This document shows positions 27,071 through 36,379 of a stretch of DNA of 64,000 bases, one piece after another (the stretch's first letter is position 1; every line of letters starts with the position of its first letter). Origin of the DNA: Pseudogracilibacillus auburnensis (lineage in GTDB: Bacteria; Bacillota; Bacilli; Bacillales; Amphibacillaceae); NCBI RefSeq assembly GCF_003201975.1, contig NZ_QJJQ01000001.1, positions 248,001 through 312,000 on the forward strand, given 5' to 3'. The translations under genes and the position numbers were made by a program. The notes under the pieces were generated by a model, which saw only the letters and a list, made by a program, of their open reading frames with translations, was not told the DNA's origin and ran no database searches.

Positions 27071-28039
27071 ATGAAAGTTTCTATAAAAACACCAACGATC
27101 CATCCAATCATTGTACCGACAACATCTAGCCTTAAAACATTTAATTTTTATCTTGTTGAAAATGAAGAGAAATTATTTCTAGTAGATGCAGGTGTCAATA
27201 CAGATGAATGTTGGCATGCTTTTATCAATACCCTAAAACAAACTGGACGAAAAATGGATGAAATTGATGCGATTATAATAACGCATAATCATGCTGATCA
27301 TATCGGCTTAGTAAATAAAATTCGAAGTAAAATGGACATTCCACTTTATGCCCATCAAGATGCAATTACTCGACTAAAAAGGGAAACTCCATTTTTACAA
27401 AAACGTGTCCATTTTTTTGAGAATCTTTATAAAGAGATGGGGTGCAAAGAAGAGGCGTCTGATCAATTGGAACGACTTAAGAGATCGATTGAAAAAAATA
27501 AACATCAAATAATTACTGGAGAAATTAACACATTACTTGATGGCGATGAAATTTTTGGTTTCAGAATAATCGAAGTCCCTGGTCATGCACCAGATCATAT
27601 CGTCCTTTATCATGAGGGAAGTGGGATCATGTTAGTTGGGGATCATATTATCGAACATTCACCAAGTAATGCACTAGTTGAACTTGGTAAAAATGGAGAC
27701 CGGATACGATCTCTCTATTTATATGAACAATCATTACAAAAACTATTGCAATTACGTGGGACTATCGCTTACTCGGGTCATGGAGCAGTCATTCACAATC
27801 CGCATCAAGTAATTGAAAACAAATTAAGGAGGATCGAAAGAAAAGCAGAAAGAATTAAACGTTTATTATCCTACCCAAAAACGGCTGCTGCAATCGCCAA
27901 ACGGCTGTATAAAGAAAGGTATATACCACTACTTCCACTCGTCATGTCTGAAGTTATTGGTCATTTAGATCGATTGGAGTTGATGGGGGAAGTTAGGATA
28001 GAGCAGCGTGATCACGTATATTATTATAAGGTGGATTAA
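27071..28039 (+). CDS. Metallo-beta-lactamase-fold hydrolase
   Basis: 322 aa cytoplasmic hydrolase. The binuclear metal site is seen in T-H-N-H-A-D-H (residues about 75-80), the later Gly-His of VPGHAPDH, Asp in LVGDHII and His of SGHGAVI. A C-terminal winged-helix-like extension ('SYPKTAAAIAKRLY', 'LELMGEVRIEQRDHVYYY') resembles LACTB2/YqgX-type relatives. ATG after AGGAGAATATGA. Substrate unknown; members hydrolyse thioesters, lactones or RNA. Confidence 0.88.
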   Translation: MKVSIKTPTIHPIIVPTTSSLKTFNFYLVENEEKLFLVDAGVNTDECWHAFINTLKQTGRKMDEIDAIIITHNHADHIGLVNKIRSKMDIPLYAHQDAITRLKRETPFLQKRVHFFENLYKEMGCKEEASDQLERLKRSIEKNKHQIITGEINTLLDGDEIFGFRIIEVPGHAPDHIVLYHEGSGIMLVGDHIIEHSPSNALVELGKNGDRIRSLYLYEQSLQKLLQLRGTIAYSGHGAVIHNPHQVIENKLRRIERKAERIKRLLSYPKTAAAIAKRLYKERYIPLLPLVMSEVIGHLDRLELMGEVRIEQRDHVYYYKVD

Positions 28040-28221
28040 ATGATGCCAATAATCATGCATTCTCATGATGAATTTAGCATTACTCTCATTTTTAGAAGAT
28101 AAGATAAATTCTTTCGGTACGTGTGTAAATGGTAAGATAAGGATGTAACCATTAGAGAAAGGGATCAACATAAGGACAATAGTGCTATGATGGAAAAAGA
28201 AGCTGTTTAGGAGGATATAAA

Positions 28222-28998
28222 TTGAATATTGGAATAATCGGAGCAGGGGCCATTGCGACATATTTATTAAACGAATTAAATGAGAATAAAACAAACATAC
28301 AGATTACTAGTTTATATGTTAGGGATCATGAAAAATATAAAAGACTTGAAGAAGAATATAATATACGGCTCTATACAAACTTGGAGCAATTTTTAAAGGC
28401 GGATATTGATATTGTTGTGGAGGCTGCAAATATTGAAGCGGTAAAGCAATTATTGCCTGAAATTATTACTCAAAAAGATGCGGTAGTAATCAGTATTGGA
28501 GCATTAGCTGAAGAGGAGTTTTTACACGAAATAAAATGCGCTTTAGAAAAAAATCAACGACATATTTATTTACCTTCCGGGGCGATCGGTGGACTTGATC
28601 TAGTACAAAATGTTTCAGCCGTTGGAAAAATTAAAAATGTATTACTTGAAACTCGAAAACCAGCTAATACATTAGTGAATGCTCCAATTGACGAGGAGCA
28701 AATTATTTTTGAAGGAACAGCTAGAAAAGCAATTGAAAAATTCCCCAAAAACATCAATGTATCCATCGCTCTTGCTTTGGCCGGGGTAGGATTTGATGAT
28801 ACAAAGGTAAAAATAATCGCTGATCCACATACCGAAAATAATCTACATACTATATCTGTCAACGGAGAGTTTGGACAGGCTACCTTTTCCATAACGAACA
28901 AACCACTACCTTCCAATCCCAATACAAGTTATTTAGCAGCAATTAGTATCATTGGAACGTTGAAAAGGCTAACATCATCCATCAAAATTGGCATGTAA
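28222..28998 (+). CDS. nadX: L-aspartate dehydrogenase-like (NadX family)
   Basis: 258 aa NAD(P)-dependent oxidoreductase of the DUF108 group. Rossmann motif GIIGAGAIA at residues 4-12, then the catalytic-domain segment 'LPSGAIGGLD' and the conserved D-P-H-T-E-N-N-L-H with the catalytic His. TTG start after GGAGGATATAAA. NadX supplies iminoaspartate for NAD synthesis, but nadA/nadC are not nearby, so a different amino-acid dehydrogenase role is possible. Single gene. Confidence 0.82.
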   Translation: MNIGIIGAGAIATYLLNELNENKTNIQITSLYVRDHEKYKRLEEEYNIRLYTNLEQFLKADIDIVVEAANIEAVKQLLPEIITQKDAVVISIGALAEEEFLHEIKCALEKNQRHIYLPSGAIGGLDLVQNVSAVGKIKNVLLETRKPANTLVNAPIDEEQIIFEGTARKAIEKFPKNINVSIALALAGVGFDDTKVKIIADPHTENNLHTISVNGEFGQATFSITNKPLPSNPNTSYLAAISIIGTLKRLTSSIKIGM

Positions 28999-29037
28999 AT
29001 GAGGCATATTGACGTTTTTTATCATAATTGCCCGGGA

Positions 29038-29466
29038 AATGACTGGAACATAAGAAGGTGAGCCATAAAAAATAATCGAGTCTAAAGAAGAACAATGCGT
29101 AACCTTAGCGGGCGGGGAACTATACGTAGACTCCCAGTTGGCTAAAACGGTCACGCCCATGTGACTACGCCGATACTAGTGTGTCCCGGGAATGCGCTTA
29201 CTCGTCTCATCGAAAAGCCTTTTCATTTTGTTCGTTTCACTGTAAAGAATTGTGACGTCATCGATACTAGTACATCCTGGGACTGCAATAAGTCTCGTCC
29301 TATCGAAAACCATTACACTCGCGAAACTCGGTGTAGTAAACATTGTACGCCTAAGGCTCACTAGCTGGCTTACACTAGGATGCACAAAATATATTTTCAA
29401 AAGCGGGTTACGGACACCTACTATTGTTCGGGTTTTTTGGTAAATACATTTATGTCCCAACTTTTT
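29038..29466 (+). repeat. Dispersed repeat, family A (long form)
   Basis: Left end GACTGGAACATAAG.., then TCTAAAGAAGAACAATGCG and ACCTTAGCG; right end TTGTTCGGGTTTTTTGG and TTATGTCCCAAC. The interior has two copies of the CGATACTAGT(G/A)..CC(G/T)GGGA module. It occupies most of the gap 28999-29753. The remainder is AT-rich without a gene. Confidence 0.8.
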
Positions 29467-29753
29467 TTATGAACATTTTTAATAAACACTACCATGATAA
29501 TTATGTAACAAAAATTAAATAAATACATCGCACCGAACTACTTGCAACATTAGAACATGGTTGATTTTTAAGATATTGAAGGGAAGAATTGAACGAATAG
29601 ATAATAGTAAACTTTTTTACAAATAATTTACAAATGTATTAAATCATTGTTATTTGTGCTTGATCGCTTGAATGATGAGGTATATTTTATTTACAGTAGT
29701 ATTATAAAACACGTTTTTTAAAAAGAAACGTTTGTTAAAAAGGATGAATTCAA

Positions 29754-30773
29754 TTGGAAAGAAATGCTTACTTTGATAATGCGAAGATATTATTAATTTC
29801 GCTCGTCGTTTTCGGTCATTTGATTCAGCCATTTACCTCAGACTCAGAAGGAATCGGCACTTTATATACGTGGATTTATACGTTTCATATGCCAGCTTTT
29901 ATCTTGTTAGCGGGATTTTTTGCGAAAGGATCTGGCAATCTCTCGTATATATTAAAACTTGCAAAAAAGTTAATTATTCCGTATATCATATTTCAAATAA
30001 TGTATACTGGTTATTATTTTTTAATTGGTAAGAGTAATTGGTTAACAGATAGTATTTTTTATCCGCACTGGTCATTATGGTTTCTTTTTAGTTTATTTTG
30101 TTGGCATCTTTTATTAATTCTGTATAAGAAAATACCACCACGAGTTGGAATAGGTCTAGCATTACTTATTGGAATATTGATTGGCTTTTTTGATTCTTTC
30201 GGGCATACGTTTAGTTTGTCACGAACATTTGTGTTTTTCCCTTATTTTTTAATTGGATATTGGTTATCAAAAGAACAAATGACATTCTTAAAACGAAAAA
30301 GCGTTAAGATTGCATCTGTTTTTATCATGTTAAGTATTGCCGTAGCGATTTATTATTTACCACATATTAATTCCGGTTGGTTGCTCGCTTCTAAATCATA
30401 TAGTACATTGGGACTGGATGTATATGGTGGATTTGCACGATTAATTATTTATGCAACTTCAAGTTTAATGGCTGCATCTATATTAGCTTGGATTCCGCAA
30501 CAACGGTTTTCTTTTACAAAATTAGGTGAAAGAACACTTTATGTGTATTTATTACATGGTTTTATCGTTCAATATGTTAGGGAAATAGAGTGGCTTCGTG
30601 TAGATAATATCCTCGATTTATTTGGAATTGTCGTTATCACAGTCGTAATTGTGATTGGATTATCAAGCAAATTTGTCGTTACTATTTGGCAACCTTTAAT
30701 TGAAGGAAGCACTACAAGGTTGAAAGCTTTTTTTGAAAAAGAAGAAGTCGATGATAAAAATATGAGTGCTTAA
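29754..30773 (+). CDS. Membrane acyltransferase (acyltransferase 3 family)
   Basis: 339 aa, about ten hydrophobic segments. N-terminal 'YFDNAKILLISLVVFGHLIQPF' contains the family's Asp/Asn-x-x-K and the catalytic-type His of F-G-H. 'HMPAFILLAGFF' follows, then 'PHWSLWFLF' in a later loop. It resembles Bacillus YfiQ/YkrP/OatA-type enzymes that acetylate cell-surface polysaccharides, but lacks the extra SGNH domain of OatA. TTG start after AAAAGGATG. Single gene. Confidence 0.87.
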   Translation: MERNAYFDNAKILLISLVVFGHLIQPFTSDSEGIGTLYTWIYTFHMPAFILLAGFFAKGSGNLSYILKLAKKLIIPYIIFQIMYTGYYFLIGKSNWLTDSIFYPHWSLWFLFSLFCWHLLLILYKKIPPRVGIGLALLIGILIGFFDSFGHTFSLSRTFVFFPYFLIGYWLSKEQMTFLKRKSVKIASVFIMLSIAVAIYYLPHINSGWLLASKSYSTLGLDVYGGFARLIIYATSSLMAASILAWIPQQRFSFTKLGERTLYVYLLHGFIVQYVREIEWLRVDNILDLFGIVVITVVIVIGLSSKFVVTIWQPLIEGSTTRLKAFFEKEEVDDKNMSA

Positions 30774-30829
30774 TAAAATAATGTAACTAGGCTATTAGAA
30801 AAAGAAACTGCCACGTTTTTCTCTTTATG

Positions 30830-31197
30830 AAAGAGGCTGGGATAAAACTAAAACGATCCATCTAAAGAAGAATACGATACGACCTAAGTGGAGGAAATAG
30901 ACTCCCGTTCGGCTGGCTAAAAATCGCGCCCTAGGACTGTGCCAACGTAGAGAATTGTAACCAACGACACTAGCACGTCCTGGGACTGCGCTTATTCGTC
31001 CCATCGATGAGCATTTGCACTTACGTTCGTCATCGAAAATCATTGTCATAAAGCTTGCACTAGCACGACCGGTGCGGCGGAAGGCTTACCACCCAGACAT
31101 CTTAGGATGCGCGAATTATATTTCTAGAACGGATTATATGCAACAACTGTTGTTCGGATTTTTCTTTGATAAAAACACTTATGTCCCAGGCTCACTC
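30830..31197 (+). repeat. Dispersed repeat, family A (long form, intact ends)
   Basis: Left end GAGGCTGGGATAAAACTAAA and right end TTATGTCCCAGGCTC form the clearest terminal inverted repeat of the family. The interior includes CACTAGCACGTCCTGGGACT, a CGTCCCATCGATGAGCATTT module and 'ttgttcggatttttctttg'. It fills the gap between the acyltransferase and methyltransferase genes. Confidence 0.85.
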
Positions 31198-31288
31198 TCA
31201 GCAAAAGTCGAAAGAAGTGTTTCGCAATAAGACGAGAAGAGTCAACTTTCAATAAACCGAATGAAAAACTAATCCCACTTTAGTATTT

Positions 31289-32044
31289 CTATTTGGTACA
31301 TAATACCATCCATTCGTCAATGGCAAATGATTGAACTTTGTTGTTTTCTGTTTTCACTTCAAAATAATCTTGTATTTCACCTGTTGCATGTAAAAGTAAA
31401 TTCTCCACATCCGTTTGATCTTGAACATCATCTAATGTTCGATTTACCCATTCTTCAAACGGTAATGTTTTTTTTCGAATCATTTCTTGCTCTATGTTGA
31501 ATGATTGTAAGAATTTTTTCCATTCAGAAATTTTATGTGACCGAACATGACTATAATCACGCCTCTTTTCTAAACGATTCACAAATTTGTCCAATGAGCC
31601 ATTTTCAGATGCTACATTATCAATGAATAAAAACTTTCCTTTTGGTTTTAATACTCTTTGAACTTCATGGATGAATGTTTCAGGATGAGGAAAATGGTGT
31701 GCTGCAATTCGGCAAGTTACGATATCGAATGTTGCATCTATAAAAGGTAAGTTTTCCGCATCAGCGATAATAAAATGGATGTTTTGAAATGATTGTAAAT
31801 GGTCTGAAGTATGTTCAAGCATGCTTTTTGTTAGGTCAGTGGCAAAAATACTTTTCACATATGGAGATAAGTGTTTAGCAACATGACCACCACCCGTTGC
31901 AATGTCGAGAACAAGCATATCTGATTCAGGTTTTAACCATTTTTTCATCAATAACAAGTCTGATCCTGTTGAGTGGGTGGAACTTGTAATATAAGCATCT
32001 TCACTTTTTGTAAAAACTTGTTTCACGGCTTCTTTCTCTCTCAT
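31289..32044 (-). CDS. Class I SAM-dependent methyltransferase
   Basis: 251 aa UbiE/YcgJ-like methyltransferase. SAM motif I VLDIATGGGHVA near residue 45, motif II 'IFATDLTKSML' with the acidic residue, 'ADAENLPF', and motif IV region 'DIVTCRIAAHHFP'. Lid residues 'FEEWVNRTL' are at the C-terminal side. ATG after GGAGATGGTTTAAA. A SigB-type promoter candidate lies about 135 bases upstream. Substrate unknown. Confidence 0.88.
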   Translation of the reverse strand: MREKEAVKQVFTKSEDAYITSSTHSTGSDLLLMKKWLKPESDMLVLDIATGGGHVAKHLSPYVKSIFATDLTKSMLEHTSDHLQSFQNIHFIIADAENLPFIDATFDIVTCRIAAHHFPHPETFIHEVQRVLKPKGKFLFIDNVASENGSLDKFVNRLEKRRDYSHVRSHKISEWKKFLQSFNIEQEMIRKKTLPFEEWVNRTLDDVQDQTDVENLLLHATGEIQDYFEVKTENNKVQSFAIDEWMVLCTK

Positions 32045-32178
32045 TTTAAACCATCTCCTTTTTAAAATAGTACATCTTAAATATAATACAAATGTAAAAT
32101 AAGTAAAATATTAAAATATAATCTAATTCGATAACAATTTATTATCTATCGTTTTCAAAGTTGTACTATTCGATTAAC

Positions 32179-32202
32179 ATTCCCGAGAGTATTTTGCTAA
32201 AC
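32179..32202 (-). promoter_or_regulatory. Candidate SigB promoter of the methyltransferase gene
   Basis: On the minus strand GTTTAG, 12 bases, GGGAAT: one mismatch in the -35 from GTTTAA and a spacing at the short end of the SigB range. Confidence 0.4.
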
Positions 32203-32204
32203 AA

Positions 32205-32243
32205 AGAGGAAAGAACATCCCATCGATAGATGAAATGTTCTTC
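32205..32243 (-). terminator. Terminator of the rhodanese gene
   Basis: On the minus strand AGAACAT and ATGTTCT form the stem, followed by TTCCTCTTT. It lies just after the rhodanese stop. Confidence 0.65.
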
Positions 32244-32251
32244 TAGTATTG

Positions 32252-32611
32252 TTAATACCAAGCATTCATACCGTTTTTAACATTAATAATATGTGTGAAG
32301 CCTGCTTTTTTTAATCGCTTTGCCGCCTGTAAACTACGCATACCACTTTGGCAAATAAGTACAGTTTCTTTTGATCTATCCAGCTTTCCAATCGATGCAC
32401 CTAATTGATGTAATGGAATATTGTTAAATTGTTTAATATGATTGTGATGATATTCACCGGGTGTACGCACATCAATAAATTGTTTATTTTGATCGCAAAT
32501 CAATTCTTTTAATTCTTTTGTTGTGATCGATTGAACACCTTTTACTGGTACCAATCGTGAGCCAAAGAGAATAATGACAAAAAATAAAATAAGCCAAAAA
32601 AGTAAATCCAC
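32252..32611 (-). CDS. Membrane-anchored rhodanese-like protein
   Basis: 119 aa: one N-terminal membrane helix (residues 3-18), then a rhodanese domain with 'QFIDVRTPGEY' and active-site loop C-Q-S-G-M-R-S, Cys87. Rhodaneses move sulfane sulfur through a cysteine persulfide. GTG start after GGGGGAAAAACAA. It is divergent from a CstR-type persulfide sensor, with about 270 bases between. It is therefore probably part of that regulon, as rhodanese genes are in staphylococcal cst systems. Confidence 0.9.
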   Translation of the reverse strand: MDLLFWLILFFVIILFGSRLVPVKGVQSITTKELKELICDQNKQFIDVRTPGEYHHNHIKQFNNIPLHQLGASIGKLDRSKETVLICQSGMRSLQAAKRLKKAGFTHIINVKNGMNAWY

Positions 32612-32703
32612 TTGTTTTTCCCCCTATGTTTTGCTATTTTCCGCTGCTTAAGCATCCTATTAAGCGTTTTGGGCTAGTAGTTGATCTGTAAATAGTCTAA
32701 ACA

Positions 32704-32764
32704 CCCATATACCCCAGGCAGTAATTAAGGTGTAAAAACTAATATACTATACAGGGTATATAAA
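32704..32764. promoter_or_regulatory. Candidate CstR operators, rhodanese side
   Basis: CCATATACCCCAGG (32705-32718) and CTATACAGGGTATATAA (32748-32764) carry the ATACC/GGTAT half-sites seen in CsoR/CstR operators. They lie in the divergent region near the expected rhodanese promoter. Confidence 0.45.
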
Positions 32765-32814
32765 TGCAATGAATTTATTTTACTATATGGATGTTTTAGT
32801 ATAAGGCCAAACTA

Positions 32815-32843
32815 TTGACAACATACCTATCAGGGCATATCAT
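32815..32843 (+). promoter_or_regulatory. cstR promoter with operator-like spacer
   Basis: TTGACA (32815-32820), a 17-base spacer and TATCAT (32838-32843). The spacer contains ACATACCTATCAGGGCATAT in overlap with the -10, an imperfect ATACC-N5-GGGCAT palindrome. Binding there would block the promoter, which suggests autorepression. Confidence 0.6.
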
Positions 32844-32879
32844 GGAAGTGATGAATAAAGGAGAGGAGCGTGCCAAAAC

Positions 32880-33143
32880 ATGGAGTATGATCAAAAAGTT
32901 GTGAATCGTTTAAAACGTATTGAGGGGCAAATAAAAGGAATAATAAAAATGATCGATGAAAATAAAGATTGTAAAGATGTTATTACACAACTATCCGCTT
33001 CTCGTTCAGCCATTGACCGTACAATTGGTGTCATCGTAAGTACAAATTTAATCGAATGTATTCAAAATAGAGATGAACATGATCAAAGAACAGAGGAAGA
33101 ACTAGTTCAAGAGGCAGTTAATTTACTTGTAAAGAGTCGCTAA
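32880..33143 (+). CDS. cstR: CsoR-family persulfide sensor, CstR-like
   Basis: 87 aa all-helical DUF156 repressor. Cys31 (KDCKDV) and Cys60 (NLIEC) are kept, while the position four before Cys60, His in copper-sensing CsoR, is Asn56. This C-N-C pattern and the 'CKDVITQLSAS' and 'EAVNLLVKS' segments are those of CstR, which forms di- and trisulfide bridges with persulfides and releases DNA. ATG follows GGAGAGG. Divergent rhodanese neighbour and operator-like sequences support the role. No sqr, cstA or cstB is in the window. Confidence 0.88.
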   Translation: MEYDQKVVNRLKRIEGQIKGIIKMIDENKDCKDVITQLSASRSAIDRTIGVIVSTNLIECIQNRDEHDQRTEEELVQEAVNLLVKSR

Positions 33144-33218
33144 GTTATAGACTCTTTTCTTTTATTTTTATTGTATCCATATCTGTATAGGGAGTCTTTG
33201 AGGAGGAATAGGGGATGG

Positions 33219-33362
33219 TTGATAAAGATGCCAATCGAACCGATGAACATCCTCCTTTTTCTTATTCGCTTTATCAGAGCATTTGTTTCCGGTATGATCG
33301 CAGAATCGAGGGATCGATTATTAAAGATCGGATGCTTTATATTACTATTATTTAGATTATAA
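33219..33362 (+). CDS. Possible small membrane protein after cstR
   Basis: A 47-codon frame from TTG 33219 (M-I-K-M-P-I-E-P-M-N-I-L-L-F...) with one or two hydrophobic stretches. AGGAGG at 33201-33206 is 12 bases upstream. A competing frame from ATG 33215, with better spacing (8 bases), gives a 46-aa hydrophilic peptide. Only one, or neither, is real. It lies 75 bases after cstR. Confidence 0.25.
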   Translation: MIKMPIEPMNILLFLIRFIRAFVSGMIAESRDRLLKIGCFILLLFRL

Positions 33363-33585
33363 ACTTACAGTATATGAAGTTCCCTAGAATTAGTTCGATG
33401 CAAGATGTTTTTGTATCACCGATGTTTGGGCCTCCCGAATAGTATCTATTTCCATATAAGTGATCATACATATGATTTCACTAGATTAGTAAGTGCAAGA
33501 AAAAGAAGTAAGAAAAATCGAGTGATTTTTCCTGCCTAGATTTTATAATCATAAATTAGGTATAATGCCGGAAGATTTCCAAAAG

Positions 33586-33615
33586 CAAAAAACCCCCACT
33601 CTAAATTCAGAGTGA
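33586..33615 (-). terminator. Terminator of the ect operon
   Basis: On the minus strand CACTCT-gaattt-AGAGTG followed by GGGGG and six T residues. It ends about 25 bases after the ectC stop. Confidence 0.85.
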
Positions 33616-33639
33616 AGGATTTTTCTATCAAAAATTCAA

Positions 33640-34029
33640 TTAGTCTTCAAGTATTGGATAAACTCCATCTTCATCATGTGTTTCCGTACCGACAAGTGGT
33701 GGGTTAAATACGCAAATTAAGCGCATATCTTCTTTTCCGCCACGTAGGTAATGTTCGTCATTTTCATTTAATGCATACATCGTCCCGTTTTTAATTGGAT
33801 ATACTTTACCATCTTTTATTGTTTCGATTTCACCGTCACCAGCGACACAATAAACGGCTTCCAAATGGTTTTTATAATGAATATGTGTTTCCGTACCAGC
33901 ATAAATAATCGTTTCATGGAAAGAAAAACCCATGCCATCTTTTTTCAATAATAAACGCCTACTTGACCATGTTTCTGCCTTTACTTCATTTTCTGATCCG
34001 ATTATTTCATTTAAATTTCGTACAATCAT
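33640..34029 (-). CDS. ectC: L-ectoine synthase EctC
   Basis: 129 aa cupin enzyme that cyclises N-gamma-acetyl-diaminobutyrate to ectoine, the compatible solute of halophiles. Cupin motifs '[22 protein letters not shown]' (shown in part) and '[10 protein letters not shown]', with N-terminal [13 protein letters not shown] typical of EctC. ATG after AAAGGAGACATAAAAC. Last gene of ectABC, about 110 bases after ectB, followed by a terminator. Confidence 0.96.
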   Translation of the reverse strand: MIVRNLNEIIGSENEVKAETWSSRRLLLKKDGMGFSFHETIIYAGTETHIHYKNHLEAVYCVAGDGEIETIKDGKVYPIKNGTMYALNENDEHYLRGGKEDMRLICVFNPPLVGTETHDEDGVYPILED

Positions 34030-34136
34030 GTTTTATGTCTCCTTTTTCTATTTTACATACTAGTATAGTTTAATAGCATGGTTTTCCAAAATGAAAGCCT
34101 AACAATAAATGTGTTTTATTAATTAAATTTCCTTTT

Positions 34137-35420
34137 TTAATTAATTTTTAAAACAGTTTTTAGACTATCTTCAATAATTTGAAAGCCTTTTTGGAGGCCA
34201 GCTTTATCAATAATTAATGGCGGTAAAAACTTAAAGACTTCATCTTTAGGTCCGGAAGTTTCCATTAACAATCCTCGTTCAAATGCAGCATGACAAATTT
34301 TCTCCGCTATTCCTTCTTCTTGACAAGCAACACCTTGCATAAGTCCTCGACCACGTGGTTCCGCTTTTAATTCCGGGTATTTTTTGACAAGAGTACGAAT
34401 AAATTCGCTTAAAAGATCAGCTTTTTCCTCGACTTCTTTCGCAAATGTATCTGTTTCCCAATAGGATAATGCTTCTGTTGCAGCGACAAATGCTAAATTA
34501 TTGCCACGGAATGTACCATTGTGTTCACCTGGTTCCCAAATGTCTAGTTCTTTTTTAAATAATGTTAAAGCCATTGGCAAACCATAGCCGCCAATAGATT
34601 TGGAGAGGCAGACAATATCGGGTTCAATTCCCGCACGTTCAAAGCTGAAAAAAGTGCCCGTTCGTCCACAACCCGCTTGGATGTCATCAACAATGAGTAG
34701 TATCCCAAATTTCTTCGCTATTTTTTCGATTCCTTTTAGCCATTCATCACTTGCAGCATTGATTCCACCTTCACCTTGCACCGTTTCTACAATGATACCA
34801 GCAGGTAAATCAATGCCACTTCCGCCGTTTTCTAAATAACTTTCAATGAGTGAAAGGGAGTCCGTTTTGGCATTATACTGATCAAATGGCATGGAAATGG
34901 AGTGGGCTAAAGGAATCCCTGCACCTTTTCTTTTCGATTCATTTCCCGTGATGGATAAGGAACCAATTGTCATTCCATGAAAAGCATTTGTAAAACTCAT
35001 GATGGTAGTTCGACCAGTTTTCTTTCTTGCTAGTTTCAAGGCACTTTCGACAGCATTTGTTCCAGTTGGACCAGGGAACATAACCTTGTAATCTAAGTTT
35101 CTAGGTTGTAAGATGATGTCATTAAACTTTTGTAAAAATGTACCTCGTGCGACAGTCGCCATATCTAAACTATGTGTAATGGAATCTTTTTCAATATAGT
35201 CGATCAGCAATGTCTTCATCGCGTCATTATTATGGCCGTAATTGAGTGTTCCTGCCCCCGCAAAAAAGTCGATATATTCTTTTTCATCTGTATCCCATAG
35301 TTTGTATCCTTTTGCTTTTGTAAATACGGTCGGAAAACTTCTACTATAGCTTCTTACTTCCGATTCGTATTGATTAAATGTTTCCATCTTTACTTTGGGA
35401 ACTTCCGATGTGATTGTCAT
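34137..35420 (-). CDS. ectB: Diaminobutyrate-2-oxoglutarate transaminase EctB
   Basis: 427 aa PLP-dependent class III aminotransferase that makes 2,4-diaminobutyrate from aspartate semialdehyde. PLP lysine in [10 protein letters not shown], '[11 protein letters not shown]' around the cofactor Asp, and '[13 protein letters not shown]' near the N-terminus. The start at 35420 ([10 protein letters not shown]) has GGAGG 12 bases upstream; an internal Met at 35387 is an alternative. The extra upstream codons to 35456 have no ribosome site. Second gene of the operon, 59 bases after ectA. Confidence 0.95.
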   Translation of the reverse strand: MTITSEVPKVKMETFNQYESEVRSYSRSFPTVFTKAKGYKLWDTDEKEYIDFFAGAGTLNYGHNNDAMKTLLIDYIEKDSITHSLDMATVARGTFLQKFNDIILQPRNLDYKVMFPGPTGTNAVESALKLARKKTGRTTIMSFTNAFHGMTIGSLSITGNESKRKGAGIPLAHSISMPFDQYNAKTDSLSLIESYLENGGSGIDLPAGIIVETVQGEGGINAASDEWLKGIEKIAKKFGILLIVDDIQAGCGRTGTFFSFERAGIEPDIVCLSKSIGGYGLPMALTLFKKELDIWEPGEHNGTFRGNNLAFVAATEALSYWETDTFAKEVEEKADLLSEFIRTLVKKYPELKAEPRGRGLMQGVACQEEGIAEKICHAAFERGLLMETSGPKDEVFKFLPPLIIDKAGLQKGFQIIEDSLKTVLKIN

Positions 35421-35479
35421 TAAGTGTATAAACCTCCATGTTATTTTTTCATTCAAATTTGGTATGCATTTTTAGTGTC

Positions 35480-36010
35480 TTATTTCAAAGGTCCGATTCG
35501 ATATGTCAATTCAGCCTCATGTGAAGGATCTGGAAATTGATCTTCTGAAAAACATTCAAATATGGCACAATTTGTTTCACGTTTTTTGGCTATACCCTTA
35601 AATAATTTACTTGAAGGGATGTTTGTTGGTGTAACAGTCGCCTCCAGAAAACGCACATTTTCCTCTTCTAATTGACGAAGTAATTGATCAATTAGTTTGG
35701 TTGCTAACCCTTTTCCACGATGTTTTTCATCTACAGCCACTTGCCAGATGAATAATGTATTCGGTGACTCTGGTTGTAAAAAGCCTGAAACAAATCCGAT
35801 TACTTCTTCTTTTTCACATTGAGCAATAATGGATGTTTTATTAAAGTATTTACTCCACATTAAATAGCTATAGGACGAATTAACATCCAGCACCTTTGAC
35901 TCTTTAACGATCCGAAACATTTCACTCCCATCATCTTCGGTTGGTTCCCTAAAGAAAATAGTTTCTCCTGTTCCAGTCGTTATTGCCGTTCGTTCTAATA
36001 CTTTACTAAC
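35480..36010 (-). CDS. ectA: Diaminobutyrate acetyltransferase EctA, non-standard start
   Basis: GNAT-fold enzyme that acetylates 2,4-diaminobutyrate. From the first standard ATG (35920) it would be only 146 aa. The open frame continues upstream, and encodes 'GETIFFREPTEDDGSE', the conserved first strand of EctA. A strong AGGAGGTGA ends 6 bases before codon GTT at 36010, just after an in-frame stop; no ATG, GTG, TTG or CTG exists in those 30 codons. Starting at GTT gives 176 aa, the normal length. Motifs 'VAVDEKHRGKGLATKLI' (acetyl-CoA) and 'VNSSYSYLMW' follow. Either GTT initiates, or it is a damaged or mis-read GTG/ATG. Confidence 0.88.
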   Translation of the reverse strand, partial: VSKVLERTAITTGTGETIFFREPTEDDGSEMFRIVKESKVLDVNSSYSYLMWSKYFNKTSIIAQCEKEEVIGFVSGFLQPESPNTLFIWQVAVDEKHRGKGLATKLIDQLLRQLEEENVRFLEATVTPTNIPSSKLFKGIAKKRETNCAIFECFSEDQFPDPSHEAELTYRIGPLK

Positions 36011-36045
36011 GGCGGTTCACCTCCTAATATTTTAAACATGTATAA

Positions 36046-36074
36046 ATAGTAACGATTGTAAAAATTTAAATCAA
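36046..36074 (-). promoter_or_regulatory. Probable SigA promoter of ectABC
   Basis: On the minus strand TTGATT (36074-36069), 17 bases, TACTAT (36051-36046), about 30 bases before the ectA ribosome site. Confidence 0.55.
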
Positions 36075-36379
36075 ATCGACTGAAGTGGCATATAAGCGAA
36101 TTATTCGAGATAAGATGGGAAGAGGAGTAAATAACTTATCATTTTCTAAAAATCCCTCCCATATCGTCTCATTTAGAGGGGGATATCATATAAAAACGGG
36201 AAAACTAGCTAAATTACTGCAATTTTCATGTATATTTGCACTTGCATAATGTAAAAAGTTTGTTATAGTTAAATAAAGTGAAAATGAATGACTATTCACT
36301 TGGCGTTTTTTTAGCAGATGAATCAATTTCATCATTCAATATAGCGATTCAAAAACCGAACTATATTGCTTGAGCAAAA

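Noticed and set aside
29161-29443. Small plus and minus frames within 29.1-29.5 kb
   Set aside because: They are inside a family A element and lack ribosome sites.
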